From Cryptomeria japonica (lineage: Eukaryota; Streptophyta; Pinopsida; Cupressales; Cupressaceae): a stretch of DNA of 64,000 nt. The position numbers were made by a program, and so were the translations under genes. The number at the start of each line of letters is the position of its first letter. Positions within the stretch are counted from its first letter, which is position 1. The DNA is taken from the NCBI RefSeq assembly GCF_030272615.1, contig NC_081406.1:110763783-110827782 (forward strand), given 5' to 3'. Below the pieces are notes generated by a model. That model was not told the origin of the DNA. It did no database searches and saw nothing but the letters and a program-made list of their open reading frames with translations. This document shows, one piece after another, positions 20,784-32,650 of this stretch.

Positions 20784-21905
20784 TGTTGGGATTTTGATGA
20801 TGTTGTGATTGTTATTGATGGACACACACTTGCTTTGTGTACACTTTCTTAATGTATGAATTATGCTCAACCGGTAATTGTTTCAACCGGTACTATGTAT
20901 TATAGTCTTTAGACTATCAGTGTTTTGCAGAAGGTGTTACCGATCACATATTGATTGAAGACCCAAAGTGGTATGAAGATCTCAAGTGGTTTGAGGATCT
21001 CAAGCGGTATGAAGGAACAAAGCGGTAGTTAACATTTTTCTAGTCTTCACTTTGACAACCGGTAATCGGTAAATTGTATAAAATGGTATTACTCTGTGAT
21101 GAGTTACTAACCGGTATTTCTGTGACGAGTTATCATCCATCGACACTTTGGCGGTGATTTTGTGTCGTGTTACCAAATGTGTCTAGATGCACTGAACCTA
21201 GGAACTTGTAATCTAATCCTATTGGACCGACATGAAATCGGACTCCTTTATAAGGACATCATGTCTAGGGTTTTAGAAGATGATGAGGGTTTTGTATGTG
21301 CGATCATAGAAGAGAAGATTAGGTCTATGTAAAGAGTAAGAGTGTGGAGATATTGAAGACTAAAGTAATGCATAAATGCATTAGCAGTGAGCTATCAAGG
21401 ATCTAACCAAGCATATTGTGCTAGTATCTAGATCACTCACTTGTTGATTACTCACATCTTCGACAAGTTTGAAACCCTTAACTAGGTGGGCCTATCAAAG
21501 CCTTTGTAAATCCTCTAACGAGGTGGTTCACAACTGTGAATCTAAAATCCTCTCACAAGGTAATCTTTAATAGGACTTATCTCCTAACAGAGATCTAGAT
21601 TCCTAACAAGATTTGTTCTAGTGACGAACATTGTATGACCTTAACCGGTCTGCTTTCTATTCTGCAGATAGTTACTTGTGAGTTTCTGCTCACCATGGTT
21701 TTTCCCATTTGGGTTTCCATGTCAAAACATCTTGTGTTATGGTGATTGCATTCTTGTGGGTGAATGTTTTGTTTGTTATTTGGTTTGCATTTATCTTAAC
21801 CAGTTTATTAGTAAATGTGTTGTACCGGTTATCTGCTAAATTGTTTAAGAGTTTGTGTTCAACATTTTTTGGTATACTAATTCACCCCCCTCTTAGTATT
21901 CATCA
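20784..21905 (+). mobile_element. 5' LTR of copy B
   Basis: Runs from TGTTGGGATTTTGATG to CTCTTAGTATTCATCA (1122 bp) and is followed two bases later by a primer binding site, so it is a 5' LTR. The part from about 20943 on is repeated at 38345-39308 with roughly 95 percent identity by eye. Flanking bases before it (AAGGT) do not match those after the second copy (GAGAC), so target duplication is unproven. Confidence 0.85.
21249..21253 (+). promoter_or_regulatory. TATA box in copy B LTR
   Basis: TATAA within CTCCTTTATAAGGACATC, conserved in the second copy at 38651-38655. Confidence 0.4.
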
Positions 21906-21907
21906 AT

Positions 21908-21920
21908 TGGTATCAGAGCC
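21908..21920 (+). other. Primer binding site, initiator-tRNA-Met type
   Basis: TGGTATCAGAGCC two bases after the LTR end. This is the classic plant Copia PBS complementary to the 3' end of tRNA-iMet. It establishes reverse-transcription-based origin and orientation of copy B. Confidence 0.9.
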
Positions 21921-21955
21921 AACCTTTCTATAAGTCTAACCACTTGGAAGGAGAT

Positions 21956-23230
21956 ATGGGGGAATACACTATGAGGGAACTTACTCATCGTCTCACTCAG
22001 ACTGAGAAAGCCTATGATGAACTCAAATTCAAGTATAAAGCCTCTCTGGCCAAAAGAAGAGAGCATGCTGAGAAACTAATGAAGCTTACTGAAAAATAGT
22101 TCTTCTGATGAAGTAGACATGGATGCCCTAGTTGAAGAAGTTAAAAAATTGAATGAATCTAATGCCAACCTGAGAAGGGAACTGGAAGGACTGACTATTA
22201 TAATGTGTCAAGAGCTTGAGAACCGAAAGAAAGCTAAAGATCTAGTAAAAGACAAAGATCATGAGATCTCCAAGCTGAAGCAAGAAATCAGTGCCCTTAC
22301 CGCTCATCTTGAAGAGAGGAAAGTGGAAAAAGAAGAAATGCAAGGTGAACTAAACATGGCTATTTCTAAGAATGCAACCTTGAAGGAAACCAATACTTTT
22401 ATTTCCAAAGAACTTACTGAGACAAAGGAGATACTTGCCAAATTCAATCGGAGTACTGCTAAGCTAGAGAAAAAGCTTGAATCAGCAAAACCAGTAAAGA
22501 ATACCACTAGAATTGGTTTCTCTAGGTATGAGGAAGGTGAGACCTTTGGAAAAAAAGATGTAGAATCAAAGAAGCAACCAATATCAAAGGATAAAGGTAA
22601 GTAAAAGTTTAAATCTATTTTCTTTATTGTCTCAAAGAAGGACATACTGCTAATGTGTGTAGAAATAAGGCCTACAATAATTTTCCTTATTTTCTAAACA
22701 ATAAGCCTAGATCCAATAGATTCAATGGAAATGGTTATTCATGCAAAAAGTTTGGGCATAGAGCATTTGAATGTAGGTCTATTTTGCACAACACTGGGAG
22801 ACACCCTCCAAGGAATCAAGGAGTTGTTATGGAGCCCTCTGTGAACTAGAATCCCAGCTGGTATAATACCTATGACCATCAGTCAGGTGGCTATCAAGCG
22901 GTGACTGGTTGGAGAGCAACCTGTTTGATCTGTCATGGTAGCAGTCACACCGCTACAACATGCAGAAGGAAGAATGGTAGTATGAATAATGGACCATGGA
23001 GAACACCTGGAATGGTATGCTATCATTGCAACAAACCAGGACACACTGCTAGAACCTGCAAAATGAGAAAGAACCTATCGGATGATATACCAATCACCCC
23101 AAAAGGGAAGATTGATGTTGAAACTGTTCAAGCGAGACTGAATAAAACATGGAAAAAGAAAACTGAAGAAGTGTCAGAAGATGAAATGGTTTCTGCACCT
23201 AGTGTGGAAGTCTCTGGACCAGAAAACTGA
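21956..23230 (+). pseudogene. gag: Gag-like coiled-coil protein with four zinc knuckles (copy B)
   Basis: The ATG at 21956 opens MGEYTMRELTHRLTQTEKAY. One extra base near 22098 shifts the frame; the next segment (22119-22604) is a long heptad coiled coil. Four knuckles follow: YCLKEGHTANVC (about 22635), a degenerate SCKKFGHRAFEC (about 22740), CLICHGSSHTATTC (22925) and CYHCNKPGHTARTC (23020). CX2CX4HX4C knuckles bind RNA in gag nucleocapsids. Stops occur at 22602 and 22847, and the last stop is at 23228. Position straight after LTR and PBS fits gag. There is no protease downstream. Likely role: particle formation and RNA packaging; now broken by one frameshift and stops. Confidence 0.75.
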
Positions 23231-23677
23231 GCTTTAGAAAATCTTAGGGGGAGCATATCGATGAGATATTTGAACCCCCAGTTTATATCGGTAAAGATCT
23301 TAACTGGTATATGTTACCTATCAGTCGACAGAAGATTGGAAGCGGTAAAAGGCAAAATTAGGGTTTGTACCCTAGCGGTGGAGAATTTATTATGGTAGGT
23401 GAAAAAAATTGTTTAAAAGGATTTTGGTCGTCATTTTCACTTATCTATTTTTGAGCGAAGAATTTTCAAGTGTAGAGCGATAAGAGCGACTCATCTAGAG
23501 ATTCAAAGTGAATTCAAAATCTTGCAGAAGAGTCCAGATATCGCTTTTCAATCAATCAAGTGAAGAACACCAAGCGGTAATCCAGTAATCAAAGTGGTGT
23601 GTTGTGAGTGACATTCGAAAACCCTAAATTTCAAACTGTGAAGGTATTTTCTCAAAAAATTTGTCTATCATTTAATC
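23231..23677 (+). other. Spacer between gag and ORF2 of copy B
   Basis: No open frame. It starts with AATCTTAGGGGGAGCATATCG, which resembles an internal polypurine stretch, and contains several AAGCGGTAA-like words. The spacing suggests ORF2 is translated separately, for example from a spliced or subgenomic RNA. That is inference. Confidence 0.4.
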
Positions 23678-25490
23678 ATGGCTTTTGCATTGCACTCTAG
23701 TTCTAGTGCACCTATAGAATCAACGTATTTTATTCAAAAGAAGATGAAATAAAATGCCCTATCCCAGATACCCGCTGGAGTAATAGTTGAGGAAGATATT
23801 TCAGCTTATATTGATTGCAAATTGGAAGACCTAGGATCCCTAGTGATCCATTCTTAGCTAGGTCTATTCTATGGGGATGACAAGAAAATCAAACCAGAAT
23901 ATAGCATCCTAGAGAGGAAGAAACTACACAATGTAGTTTATTTTCTTGAAGAGTTCACGAAAGACCACATCCGCATCATCTTGAGCAGAGTACATGGTGA
24001 TAAAATGTACCTCGAGCGGATGCATGGTATCACACCAGAAGCAATTCATGTCATCACTGGTTTCTGTAACATTGGTGAGGTGCCAACTTTAAGGAAGGTC
24101 ATCAAGACTAAAATGAATAAGCTCACCAGTTCTCTGAGCGACCAACGAGGAATGATTGTCAACCCCATCAAAGATGACTTGGTTAAGTATGCTTGTATGG
24201 TGATCGGCTACCAGGTGTTTTATGCCAGCAGAATAAACTCTATCCCCACTGTTGTAGTGAATGCCACCTACAGAATGATTCAGGAAGATGCCTCATTTGA
24301 TTTGTGTACCTATTTGTAGAAGCAACTGCTATTGAACCTAAAGTCCATTAAGAAGGATAATTCTTTAAGGTTCAGGTTTGGACAACTCTTGGTCGGCCTA
24401 TTTTTCTACTTTCAAGGTTATTTTCCTAGAGTAGGTGATATTCAATGGTCTGTTGACCAACCGGTCACTAAGAAAATCAAGGAAAGTCTCCAAGCGGTGG
24501 GAATCAGATATCTTGAGGTTCTGAATAAATATTTTGATGAATTTAGGCAGAAAATGAGCCAAAGGATGAGGATTTCTGGAGATATTGTAAAGAAATATGA
24601 AGATGACATCTACTTTATCATAAAGGTAGATGAATGCATAATGGAAGTGGTAGAGCCAAGAAAGGAAGCAATAGAACCTATGGGGTATGAAGTAAGGTAT
24701 GACATGTTGGATAGGTATGCCTCTACCCTGCTTGCCTCACCTTTAGATGCAAAGAAAAAGAAAACTGGCACCTACTTAGAGAGGGTAACACTGGTTGAAG
24801 ATCCTACAGTGAAAAAGGGAAAGGCAGTGCCATCAATATCGACACCGGTTACCTCAACAAGCCCAAAAGTGACCAAGCAGTCACCTGCCAAGAAGAAACT
24901 AGAAGTTGCACCCGCTAAAGTATTTGAGAGGAAGCAGAAGACCAAAAAAAACTCACCAGAGTCAAAGGATACTATACCGGAAGTGCAGCCTAAGAAAACT
25001 AGGCAATCAAGCAAGAAGGCTAAATCTACTAGTAATGTACCTGCATCGTCAGCACTGGTAAATATAGACATCTCTTCTTATAAGCGTCTGACACATTGTG
25101 AAAGGACTTTAAAGAATATTAAGAGAAAGGTGTTTGATGACTTAAAAGAATATTTTAATGATTTTTTTGATAATGAGAAGGAAGAAGTAGAGTAGGAAAT
25201 GATAAAATATTTATGTGTTAATGACCGATCACCATCTGAAATTAGATCAGTGACACCTGATTCTTTATACAATTCTTTGGACAATAAATGGCACATTGCC
25301 ATTGACAAAGAACAGGAAATAAGGGAGAAAATATTTTCCTGGTACTTTCTCGATGCCTCCAATTCTGAATTGTTTGAGATAATAGACAAGAATAAAGGTC
25401 TCTTCTTCATGAGAAGAAGAAGACTCAGGTTGCTAGAAGGTAGAACTTATGAAGTGGAGAAGGACACTCATCTACATGCAAAAGCTAGAC
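23678..25490 (+). pseudogene. ORF2 protein of copy B: complete N-terminus, 3'-truncated
   Basis: The ATG at 23678 gives the family start, MAFALHSSSSAP. One frame is kept for 1.8 kb with only four stops (after KKMK, IHS, CTYL, and before MIKYLC). N-terminal domain landmarks: YFLEEFTKDHIRIILSRVHG, ITPEAIHVITGF, MVIGYQVFYASRINSIP, NLKSIKKD, FGQLLVGLFFYF, DIVKKYEDDIYFIIKVDE, MEVVEPR. A basic Lys/Ser/Thr/Pro region (24760-25060) follows, then the start of the C-terminal helical region. It is cut at about 25490, where the 3' noncoding tail of gypsy1 (minus) begins. No catalytic motif known to me. The basic middle could bind nucleic acid; that is inference. Confidence 0.75.
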
Positions 25491-25680
25491 GAATTCCTTT
25501 TCTTTCTTTTTCTAATTTTTTTAATTTTTTTGTGTCATAAGGCGCCTGTTTGCCAGGTTTTCACCAAAGTGATGATTTTTTTAGGATCTTTTTCTCATTT
25601 TATTTTTTTTTCTTGATTTTTATTTGACAATTTAAGACTTTCTGAGGACTAAGCATAAAATCTTTTGAGGTGCATGATAT
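25491..25680 (-). other. gypsy1 tail downstream of integrase
   Basis: Noncoding. The minus strand reads TTGGTGAAAACCTGGCAAAC then AGGCGCCTTATGAC after long A-rich runs. The element ends here without PPT or LTR, so the junction with copy B at about 25490 is a deletion endpoint. Confidence 0.6.
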
Positions 25681-27014
25681 TCATTGGATCATCCAAAGGA
25701 TCGCCTTTAAGAGTGCCAACTGATAAGCTCTTGATCCATATTTTGCTGTGATTACATATGGTCCAAGCCAATTAGGCTTGAACTTGCCTTTATTTTCTCT
25801 TTCTTGTAGATTTTTTTGATTCTCCATGAGGACAAGATCACCAACTTGGAATTCCTGAGTTCTGACTTTTTTGTGATAACTTGTCCGCAAGCGGTTCTGA
25901 TATACTCAGAGATGGTTCAAGGCCTTGAGGCACCTTTCATCTAACAATTCTAGCTCTTGTAAGCGGGCAATTTTGTATTCTTCCTCTGGTAGGATGTCTT
26001 GCAGCGATACCCTTAGATAGGGGTTCTCGATCTCAAGGGGAAGGATGGCTTCAGAGCCAAAGACCAAGGAATAAGGGGTGGCGCCTATGGGGGTGCGGAT
26101 GGAGGTGCGGTAGGCCCACAAAGCGGGATGGAGTTGGAGGTGCCAATCATGGCCAGCTTCATTGACTGTCTTTTTGAGGATTTTGATTAAGGTTTTATTA
26201 GAAGCCTCAGCTTGGCCGTTGCCTTGGCGATAATATGGGGTGGAGAAGCAATGTTGGATGTTGAATTTTTGGCAGAGTTCTTTGACATCCTGGTTTTTAA
26301 ATTGTTTTCCATTATCTGTGATAATAACTTTTGGGATGCCATACTGGCAGATTAGATAGTTTAGGATGAATTTCGATATTTGCTTGCCGATGGTGAAAGT
26401 AAGAGGGATAGCCTCTACCCACTTGGTGAAGTATTTGGTGGCGGTGATAATGAATTTATGTCCATTGGAAGATGAAGGGTGGATTTTCCCAATGAGATCA
26501 AGCCTCCACTGTGAGAAGGGCCATGGTGTTATAAATGGCTGCAATTCTTGTGATGGTGCATGAATTTTGTCGCCATGTTGCTGGCAAGGGATGCATTTCT
26601 TGACATAGTTATATGCATCTTCTTCCATTGTAGGCCAATAGTATTCTATTCTCAAAAGTTTTTTAGCCAATGTGAGCCCACTTGAGTGTGCCTCACAGAT
26701 ACCTTTGTGTACTTCGTGTAATGCCCATTCTACCTCTTGTTTATCTAAGCACCTTAGGAGGGAACCATCAAAATGCCTTCTGAATAGAGTGTCTTCGAGG
26801 ATGGTGTAACAAGCACATTGGCGGATGAAGGTTTGGTGTTGGGTTTTGGTGAGATGTGGGGGAATGGTGTTGTCTTTGAGGAAAGTGAAGGTTTCTTGGT
26901 ACCAAGGGGACTCAGGACCAACGAGAACACACACCATTTTAGACTCTAGTAGGTCATATGTTTGTACAAATAATTTCTCGACCAAGAACTCACACTTCTG
27001 ACTGTGTGCTGGCA
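25681..27014 (-). pseudogene. int: gypsy1 integrase
   Basis: Zinc-binding domain HEVHKGICEAHSSG...CIPCQQ (HHCC) followed by the DDE core: RLDLIGKI (first Asp), IITDNGKQF (second Asp), GQAEASNKTL (Glu). The C-terminal part KVRTQEFQVGDLVLMENQK continues after a stop near 25891-25905. Family role: insertion of cDNA into the genome. All catalytic residues are present, but the protein is broken by that stop and by those upstream. No chromodomain seen. Confidence 0.9.
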
Positions 27015-27486
27015 TTTGAAGGAGGGAGCCAATGGTGGCCATTGCATCTAGAGCCCTATTGTTTGTTTGTGGGATTTGATTAAATGTGATTGTTGTGAAA
27101 TGTTTCTTAAGATCTTCAACCATGGTAGGGTAAGGGAGGAGTTTATCATCTTTTGTTTGGTACTCATCATTGACTTGTTTTATAACGAGCTGAGAATCAC
27201 CATAAACTTGTAAATCCTTTATTTTCTAGTGGATAGCCAGACGCAAACCTATGATGAGTGCCTCGTATTCTGCTATGTTATTGGTACATGCAAAGGCTAT
27301 CTTGTATGATTTGGGGATGCCATCTCCTTGAGGTGTGACCAATAATATTCCTGCCCCCAATCCATTTTGGGTGCAGGAGCCATCAAAGTATAATTGCCAT
27401 GTGGAGGATGTGGAAACAGTCATAATGAACTCATCTGGTAATTCTGTGAGAATAGGATGGTCACCTGGAAGTGGAGCTTCAGCCAA
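27015..27486 (-). pseudogene. gypsy1 second (archaeal-type) RNase H
   Basis: WQLYFDGSCTQNGLGAGILL (first Asp), NNIAEYEALIIGLRLA (Glu), then after one TAG stop VYGDSQLVIKQV (third Asp) and NNRALDAMATIGS. The order after RT-RNase H and before integrase is diagnostic of Tat-lineage plant Ty3/gypsy elements. Inactive through the stop at 27226-27228. Confidence 0.85.
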
Positions 27487-29646
27487 CTAATCTACAATGA
27501 CTTGTCCCTTGATTGCCTTTCTATCCACATATTCGATGTCAAACTCACTTATGAGCATGACCCATTTGGCGGTTCTACCAGTGAGAGAAGCTTTTGATAG
27601 GAGATATTTAAGTGGATCAATTTTAGCAATTGATTGTGTCTTATTGTTTAGCATATAGTGTTGTAGTTTTTGTGTACTAACCACTAATGCCAAACATGCT
27701 CTTTCAATGGGGGTGTAATTGAGTTCATATCCTACCAATGTCGGACTGATGTAGTAAATGGCGTGTTCCTTCCCTTGATCATCTGTTTCCACCAGTAATG
27801 CCCCCAATGCCACTGTAGTAGCACATATGTACAAAATGAGGGGTTTTCTAGGGGTAGGTGGTATCAAAACTGGAGGTGATGCTAGATATTCTTTTAATTT
27901 CTCAAAGGCCTTTTGACATAAGCAATCCCATTTGAATTTTGTGTCTTTACGCAACAGGTGTGCAAATGGATGGTAATTCTCTGCTAGCTGTGAAATGAAA
28001 TGCCTGACAGACTGGAGTTTTCCCTGGAGACTACGCAGTTGTCTGAGAGTTTTTGGCGAAGGCATTTCCATGATAGCTTTTACTTTTGCAGGATCAACCT
28101 CGATGCCTCTATAGGAAATAATGAATCCTAATAATTTTCTCGATACACACTTTTTGGGATTCAAGCGTAGTTTGTATTTTTCTAATCTTTCAAAGATCTA
28201 CTTTAGAATGTGAATGTGTTCTTATCTTGTCTTAGATTTGCCTAGCAGATCATCCGCATAGTCCTCCATAATTTTGTGTAGGAGGTCATGAAAAATTGTT
28301 GTCATGGCACATTGGTATGTAGCTCCAGCATTTTTGAGACCAAAAGGCATGACTCGATAACAGAAAGTACCCCATGATGTTGTGAATGTGGTTTTATGTT
28401 GATCCTCATCTACTATCTTGATTCGGTTGTATCCGAAAAACCCATCCATTAGCGATAGAATTTCATGTTTTACTATAAGGTCCACAATCATGTCTATATT
28501 GGGGAGTGGGAAATCATCTTTAGGACAAGCTCTATTTACATCTTGGAAATCTGTGCAGATGCGGATGCCCCCGGTAGGTTTGCCGATAGGTACAATGTTA
28601 GAGACCCATTCAGCATAGTCTACTGGTTTGATAAATTCTGCTTCTAACATCTTTTGGAGTTCTGCCTTGACCAAGAGTGCAGTATGTGGGTGCATTTTGC
28701 ACAATTTTTGCTTTACAGGTTTTGCGTCTGGGCGAACAGCGAGATTGTGAACCACCAAGGTAGGATCCAACCCTGGCATATCGGAATAGGACCATGCAAA
28801 ATTGATTTTTATCTCTGTAAGAAAGTTGATGAAGTCTTGTTTCTCTATTTCTGTGAGGGATTTGGCAATGAGCACATTTTTTGAAATGACTTTGGTGCCC
28901 ATGTTGATGTTGTATGTTTCTTCTATCAGCAAATTTGATTTGTCCTGTGGAAGATAACCAATGGTAGGGAGGTCAAGTCCCTCATCATCAAGTGCCTTTT
29001 CCAAGTTTTCACTTTTGGATACGCTCTTTGTTTTTATTTTTTGTTCATCCAAAGGTGCCTCAGGGAGGTTTTCACCTAGGGAATCATGTCTTTTCCTTTT
29101 ATTATCTTTTTTGTGGCTAAGGGCATTGACCTGACTACCAAAGTAACCCTTTTTGTGTAGTTGAATACCCTCGATTCTCTTACAATCTTCTAGGTTTCGC
29201 ACCATCAGGAGAGCAATGAGAGCATTATCGTCGGTGCAGATATCTAAAGTGGGTTTGTCTCGTTGGCCCCAGTCAATGAGTTCAGGATGGACAAGATGTA
29301 GCTCGTGTGAAGTGGGAGGGGTTACAGGGGTGATGGTATTGATGTAAGTGTCAAGGAAGATATATTTATCATATTCATAGGGCATTTCTTGGAATTCCTC
29401 TTCGTCAGTTCTTTTGATATCCGAAGAAGGACTAGAAGGGGTACCAGCGATAGTAATTTTAGGCACCAGGGTGTACCCCAAGCCTCTATTGTATCTATAG
29501 GAGATAGGATTTATGGGTGCTTTTCTTCCTTTCTCCTCTGGTCCTAGGCTGTGTCCTTTGTAGCCCATTCTTTTAACCATGGTAGATGCTTTTCGGTACA
29601 TGTTTTTGGATATTTTTGCTGGATCATCATCCTCTTCCTTGTACAA
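27487..29646 (-). pseudogene. gypsy1 reverse transcriptase and first RNase H
   Basis: The N-terminal linker (29646 to about 28830) is Lys-rich. RT motifs follow: KQKLCKMHPHTALLVKAELQK, GGIRICTDFQDVNRACPKDDFPLPNID, LSLMDGFFGYNRIKI, MPFGLKNAGATYQCAM, and catalytic YADDLLGKS at about 28245. After stops at 28165-28221 the thumb NPKKCVSRKLLGFI and the Ty3-type RNase H (YTPIERACLALV, KWVMLISEFDIEYVDRK) continue in the same frame. Frame is conserved from protease to integrase; only nonsense mutations break it. Confidence 0.9.
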
Positions 29647-29694
29647 CCAAGAAGAGACATCTGCTTCAAGGTTCTCCTCATTAAGTGGGCCCCA

Positions 29695-31195
29695 TCACTG
29701 GAAGGTGGTATTTTGGCATTGCATGACTGGTTTCAAGTCCCTTTTGAGCTCTTTTGGTTTGCCAAATGACTTAGGAGAGAGAGGGAGGTTGCCTATTAAT
29801 AAGACATCCTCCAATTTGTATTCTCCAGAGCCATTATCGAAGATCTTGATTTGATTATCTGGTAGGGATGAAGTGGAGGCAACATTTGATGTGTCAGATG
29901 GAGGCGTTGGCGAGGGTATATTTAGTGGGCAATGATATAGATGCTTCCCCTCTAATAGTTTGCAATATTGAAAAGGTTGGGGATCACCTTTAATAGTGAT
30001 CTCTCTTCCATTACAGGGGAATTTGATGCATTGGTGATAAGTGGAGGGTACAGCCTGCAAGGAATGAATCCATGGACGCTTGAGGAGAATGTTGTAGGGG
30101 AGATCAAGATCTAGTACTTGGCAAGGGGTTTCAATTGTAATGGGGCCCACTTGAAGAGGTAAGGTGATCATGCCCTTTGAAATTCTTTCCACATCATCAT
30201 ATGCCTTTATTATGATCCTTCCTGATGTGTCTATCAGATCCTTAGAAAGTCCCAATTGTTTTATTAATTTGTATGTACACAAATTAAGCCTGGATCCACC
30301 GTCTATCAGGATACATTTGACCTTATGCTTGTGGATAAGAGCTTCAATGTGCAAAGGTTTGTTATGGTCTTCATCTGCGGGAGCATCTTTGAAGGTAAAT
30401 ACAAGGTGTTGCTAGGCAGCAAGGTTTCCAATGAGGGCTTGGAATTGGGTGGCATTGATGTTATCAGGAATGCATGATTCGAGAAAGTCTTGTTCCAAAA
30501 TTTCCTTATGGACCGAGGAAGTCTTGAGAAGTTCCAAAATGGAGATCTGTATGGGGGTCTTCCCAAGTTGGTCAAGGAGGTCATATCAGTGGGTGGAAGA
30601 CATGAGTGGTGGGTTTGGTGGGGGAGGGACTCCTTGGATGGTGACTTTACCTCGGCACGTAGTTACATTGTAGTCAATCTAGAAATGGGAGGTGGAAGGC
30701 GTGGTGCCTTGAATGACTATCCTAGCAGGATTTGGTCTACTTTGGGAAGGAGGATTAACTCCTTGGATGGTAATGACATTGACATGAGTGTCTGCAGGTT
30801 CAATGCGACCTACTAAAAAATCAAAACCGATTATGTGATTAGCGTAGTCATAACCCATTACATTAGATGATGAGCCTTTTCCTTTATCATGCTTCGGGAA
30901 TGGTTCCTACTAGATTTTAAGTTTGTCATTGTTATTACCAGGTTTCACATTTGCTACTTCAATCTCACCCCTATCAATGAGATCTTGTATGTAGATTTTG
31001 AGCTTCATACACTTTTGAGTATCATGTCCCTTGATATGATGGTATTCACAATACTCATTTTCATTATACCATCTTGGTTTAGGTTGATTGGGGTCAAACG
31101 GGCGAGTGATTGGAAAAACCACTACACCTGCTTGGACAAGTTTTTGAAGCACCATTTCAATAGGCTCAGCCAGAGGAGTGAAGTCTCTTGGAGTC
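29695..31195 (-). pseudogene. gypsy1 gag C-terminus and protease, copy next to RT
   Basis: Contains the knuckle CEYHHIKGHDTQKC (CX2HX4HX4C, at about 31030), the YDLLDQLGKTPIQISILELL-like region, and the retropepsin segment CILIDGGSRLNLCTY (catalytic Asp in IDGGS) with YNILLKRPWIHSLQAVPSTYHQ. It runs on to the RT linker through KELKRDLKPVMQCQN. A stop near 30412 (CTAG on the plus strand) interrupts it. Confidence 0.8.
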
Positions 31196-32650
31196 CTTTT
31201 GAGCTCTTTTGGTTTGCCAAATGACTTAGGAGAGAGAGGGAGGTTGCCTATTAATAAGACATCCTCCAATTTGTATTCTCCAAAGCCATTATCGAAGATC
31301 TTGATTTGATTATCTGGTAGGGATGAAGTGGAGGCAACATTTGATGTGTCAGATGGAGGCGTTGGCGAGGGTATATTTAGTGGGCAATGATATAGATGCT
31401 TCCCCTCTAACAGTTTGCAATATTGAAAAGGTTGGGGATCACCTTTGATAGTGATCTCTCTTCCATTACAGGGAAATTTGATGCATTGGTGATAAGTGGA
31501 GGGTACAGCCTGCAAGGAATGAATCCATGGACGCTTGAGGAGAATGTTGTAGGGGAGATCAAGATCTAGTACTTGGCAAGGGGTTTCAATTATAATGGGG
31601 CCCACTTGAAGAGGTAAGGTGATCATGCCCTTTGAAATTCTTTCCACATCATCATATGCCTTTATTATGATCCTTCCTGATGTGTCTATCAGATCCTCAG
31701 AAAGTCCCAATTGTTTTATTAATTTGTATGTACACAAATTAAGCCTGGATCCATCGTCTATCAGGATACATTTGACCTTATGCTTGTGGATAAGAGCTTC
31801 AATGTGCAAAGGTTTGTTATGGTCTTCATCTGTAGGAGCATCTTTGGAGGTAAATACAAGGTGCTGCTAGGCAGCAAGGTTTCCAATGAGGGCTTGGAAT
31901 TGGGTGGCATTGATGTTATCAGGAATGCATGATTCGAGAAAGTCTTGTTCCAAAATTTCCTTATGGACCAAGGAAGTCTTGAGAAGTTCCAAAATGGAGA
32001 TCTGTATGGGGGTCTTCCCAAGTTGGTCAAGGAGGTCATATCGGTGGGTGGAAGACATGAGTGGTGGGTTTGGTGGGGGAGGGACTCCTTGGATGGTGAC
32101 TTTACCTCGGCACGTAGTTACATTGCAGTCAATCTAGAAATGGGAGGTGGAAGGCGTGGTGCCTTGAATGACTATCCTAGCAGGATTTGGTCTACTTTGG
32201 GAAGGAGGATTAACTCCTTGGATGGTAATGACATTGACATGAGTGTCTGCAGGTTCAATGCGACCTACTAAAAAATCAAAACCAGTTATGTGATTAGCGT
32301 AGTCATAACCCATTGCATTAGATGATGAGCCTTTTCCTTTATCATGCTTCGGGAATGGTTCCTACTAGATTTTAAGTTTGTCATTGTTATTACCAGGTTT
32401 CACATTTGCTACTTCAATCTCACCCCTATCAATGAGATCTTGTATGTAGATTTTGAGCTTCATACACTTTCGAGTATCATGTCCCTTGATATGATGGTAT
32501 TCAAAATACTCATTTTCATTATACCATCTTGGTTTAGGTTGATTGGGGTCAAACGGGCGAGTGATTGGAAAAACCACTACACCTGCTTGGACAAGTTTTT
32601 GAAGCACCATTTCAATAGGCTCAGCCAGAGGAGTGAAGTCTCTTGGAGTC
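29741..32650 (-). repeat. 1455-bp near-identical tandem duplication inside gypsy1
   Basis: Unit 1 is 29741-31195 and unit 2 is 31196-32650. Both begin CTTTTGAGCTCTTTTGG and both end at CTTGGAGTCC, with a constant offset of 1455 bp. By eye the copies differ at only about one base in a hundred. 1455 is a multiple of three, so the duplication is in frame. It repeats the gag C-terminus with its knuckle and the protease. Confidence 0.95.
31196..32650 (-). pseudogene. gypsy1 gag C-terminus and protease, upstream duplicate
   Basis: Same content as the neighbouring copy, with small differences: the active-site region reads CILIDDGSRLNLC here instead of IDGGS, and the knuckle reads FEYHHIKGHDTRKC, losing the first Cys. 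The reading frame passes out of this copy into the next one (KELKRTPRDFTPLAEPIEMV), giving a polyprotein with two proteases in tandem. Confidence 0.8.
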
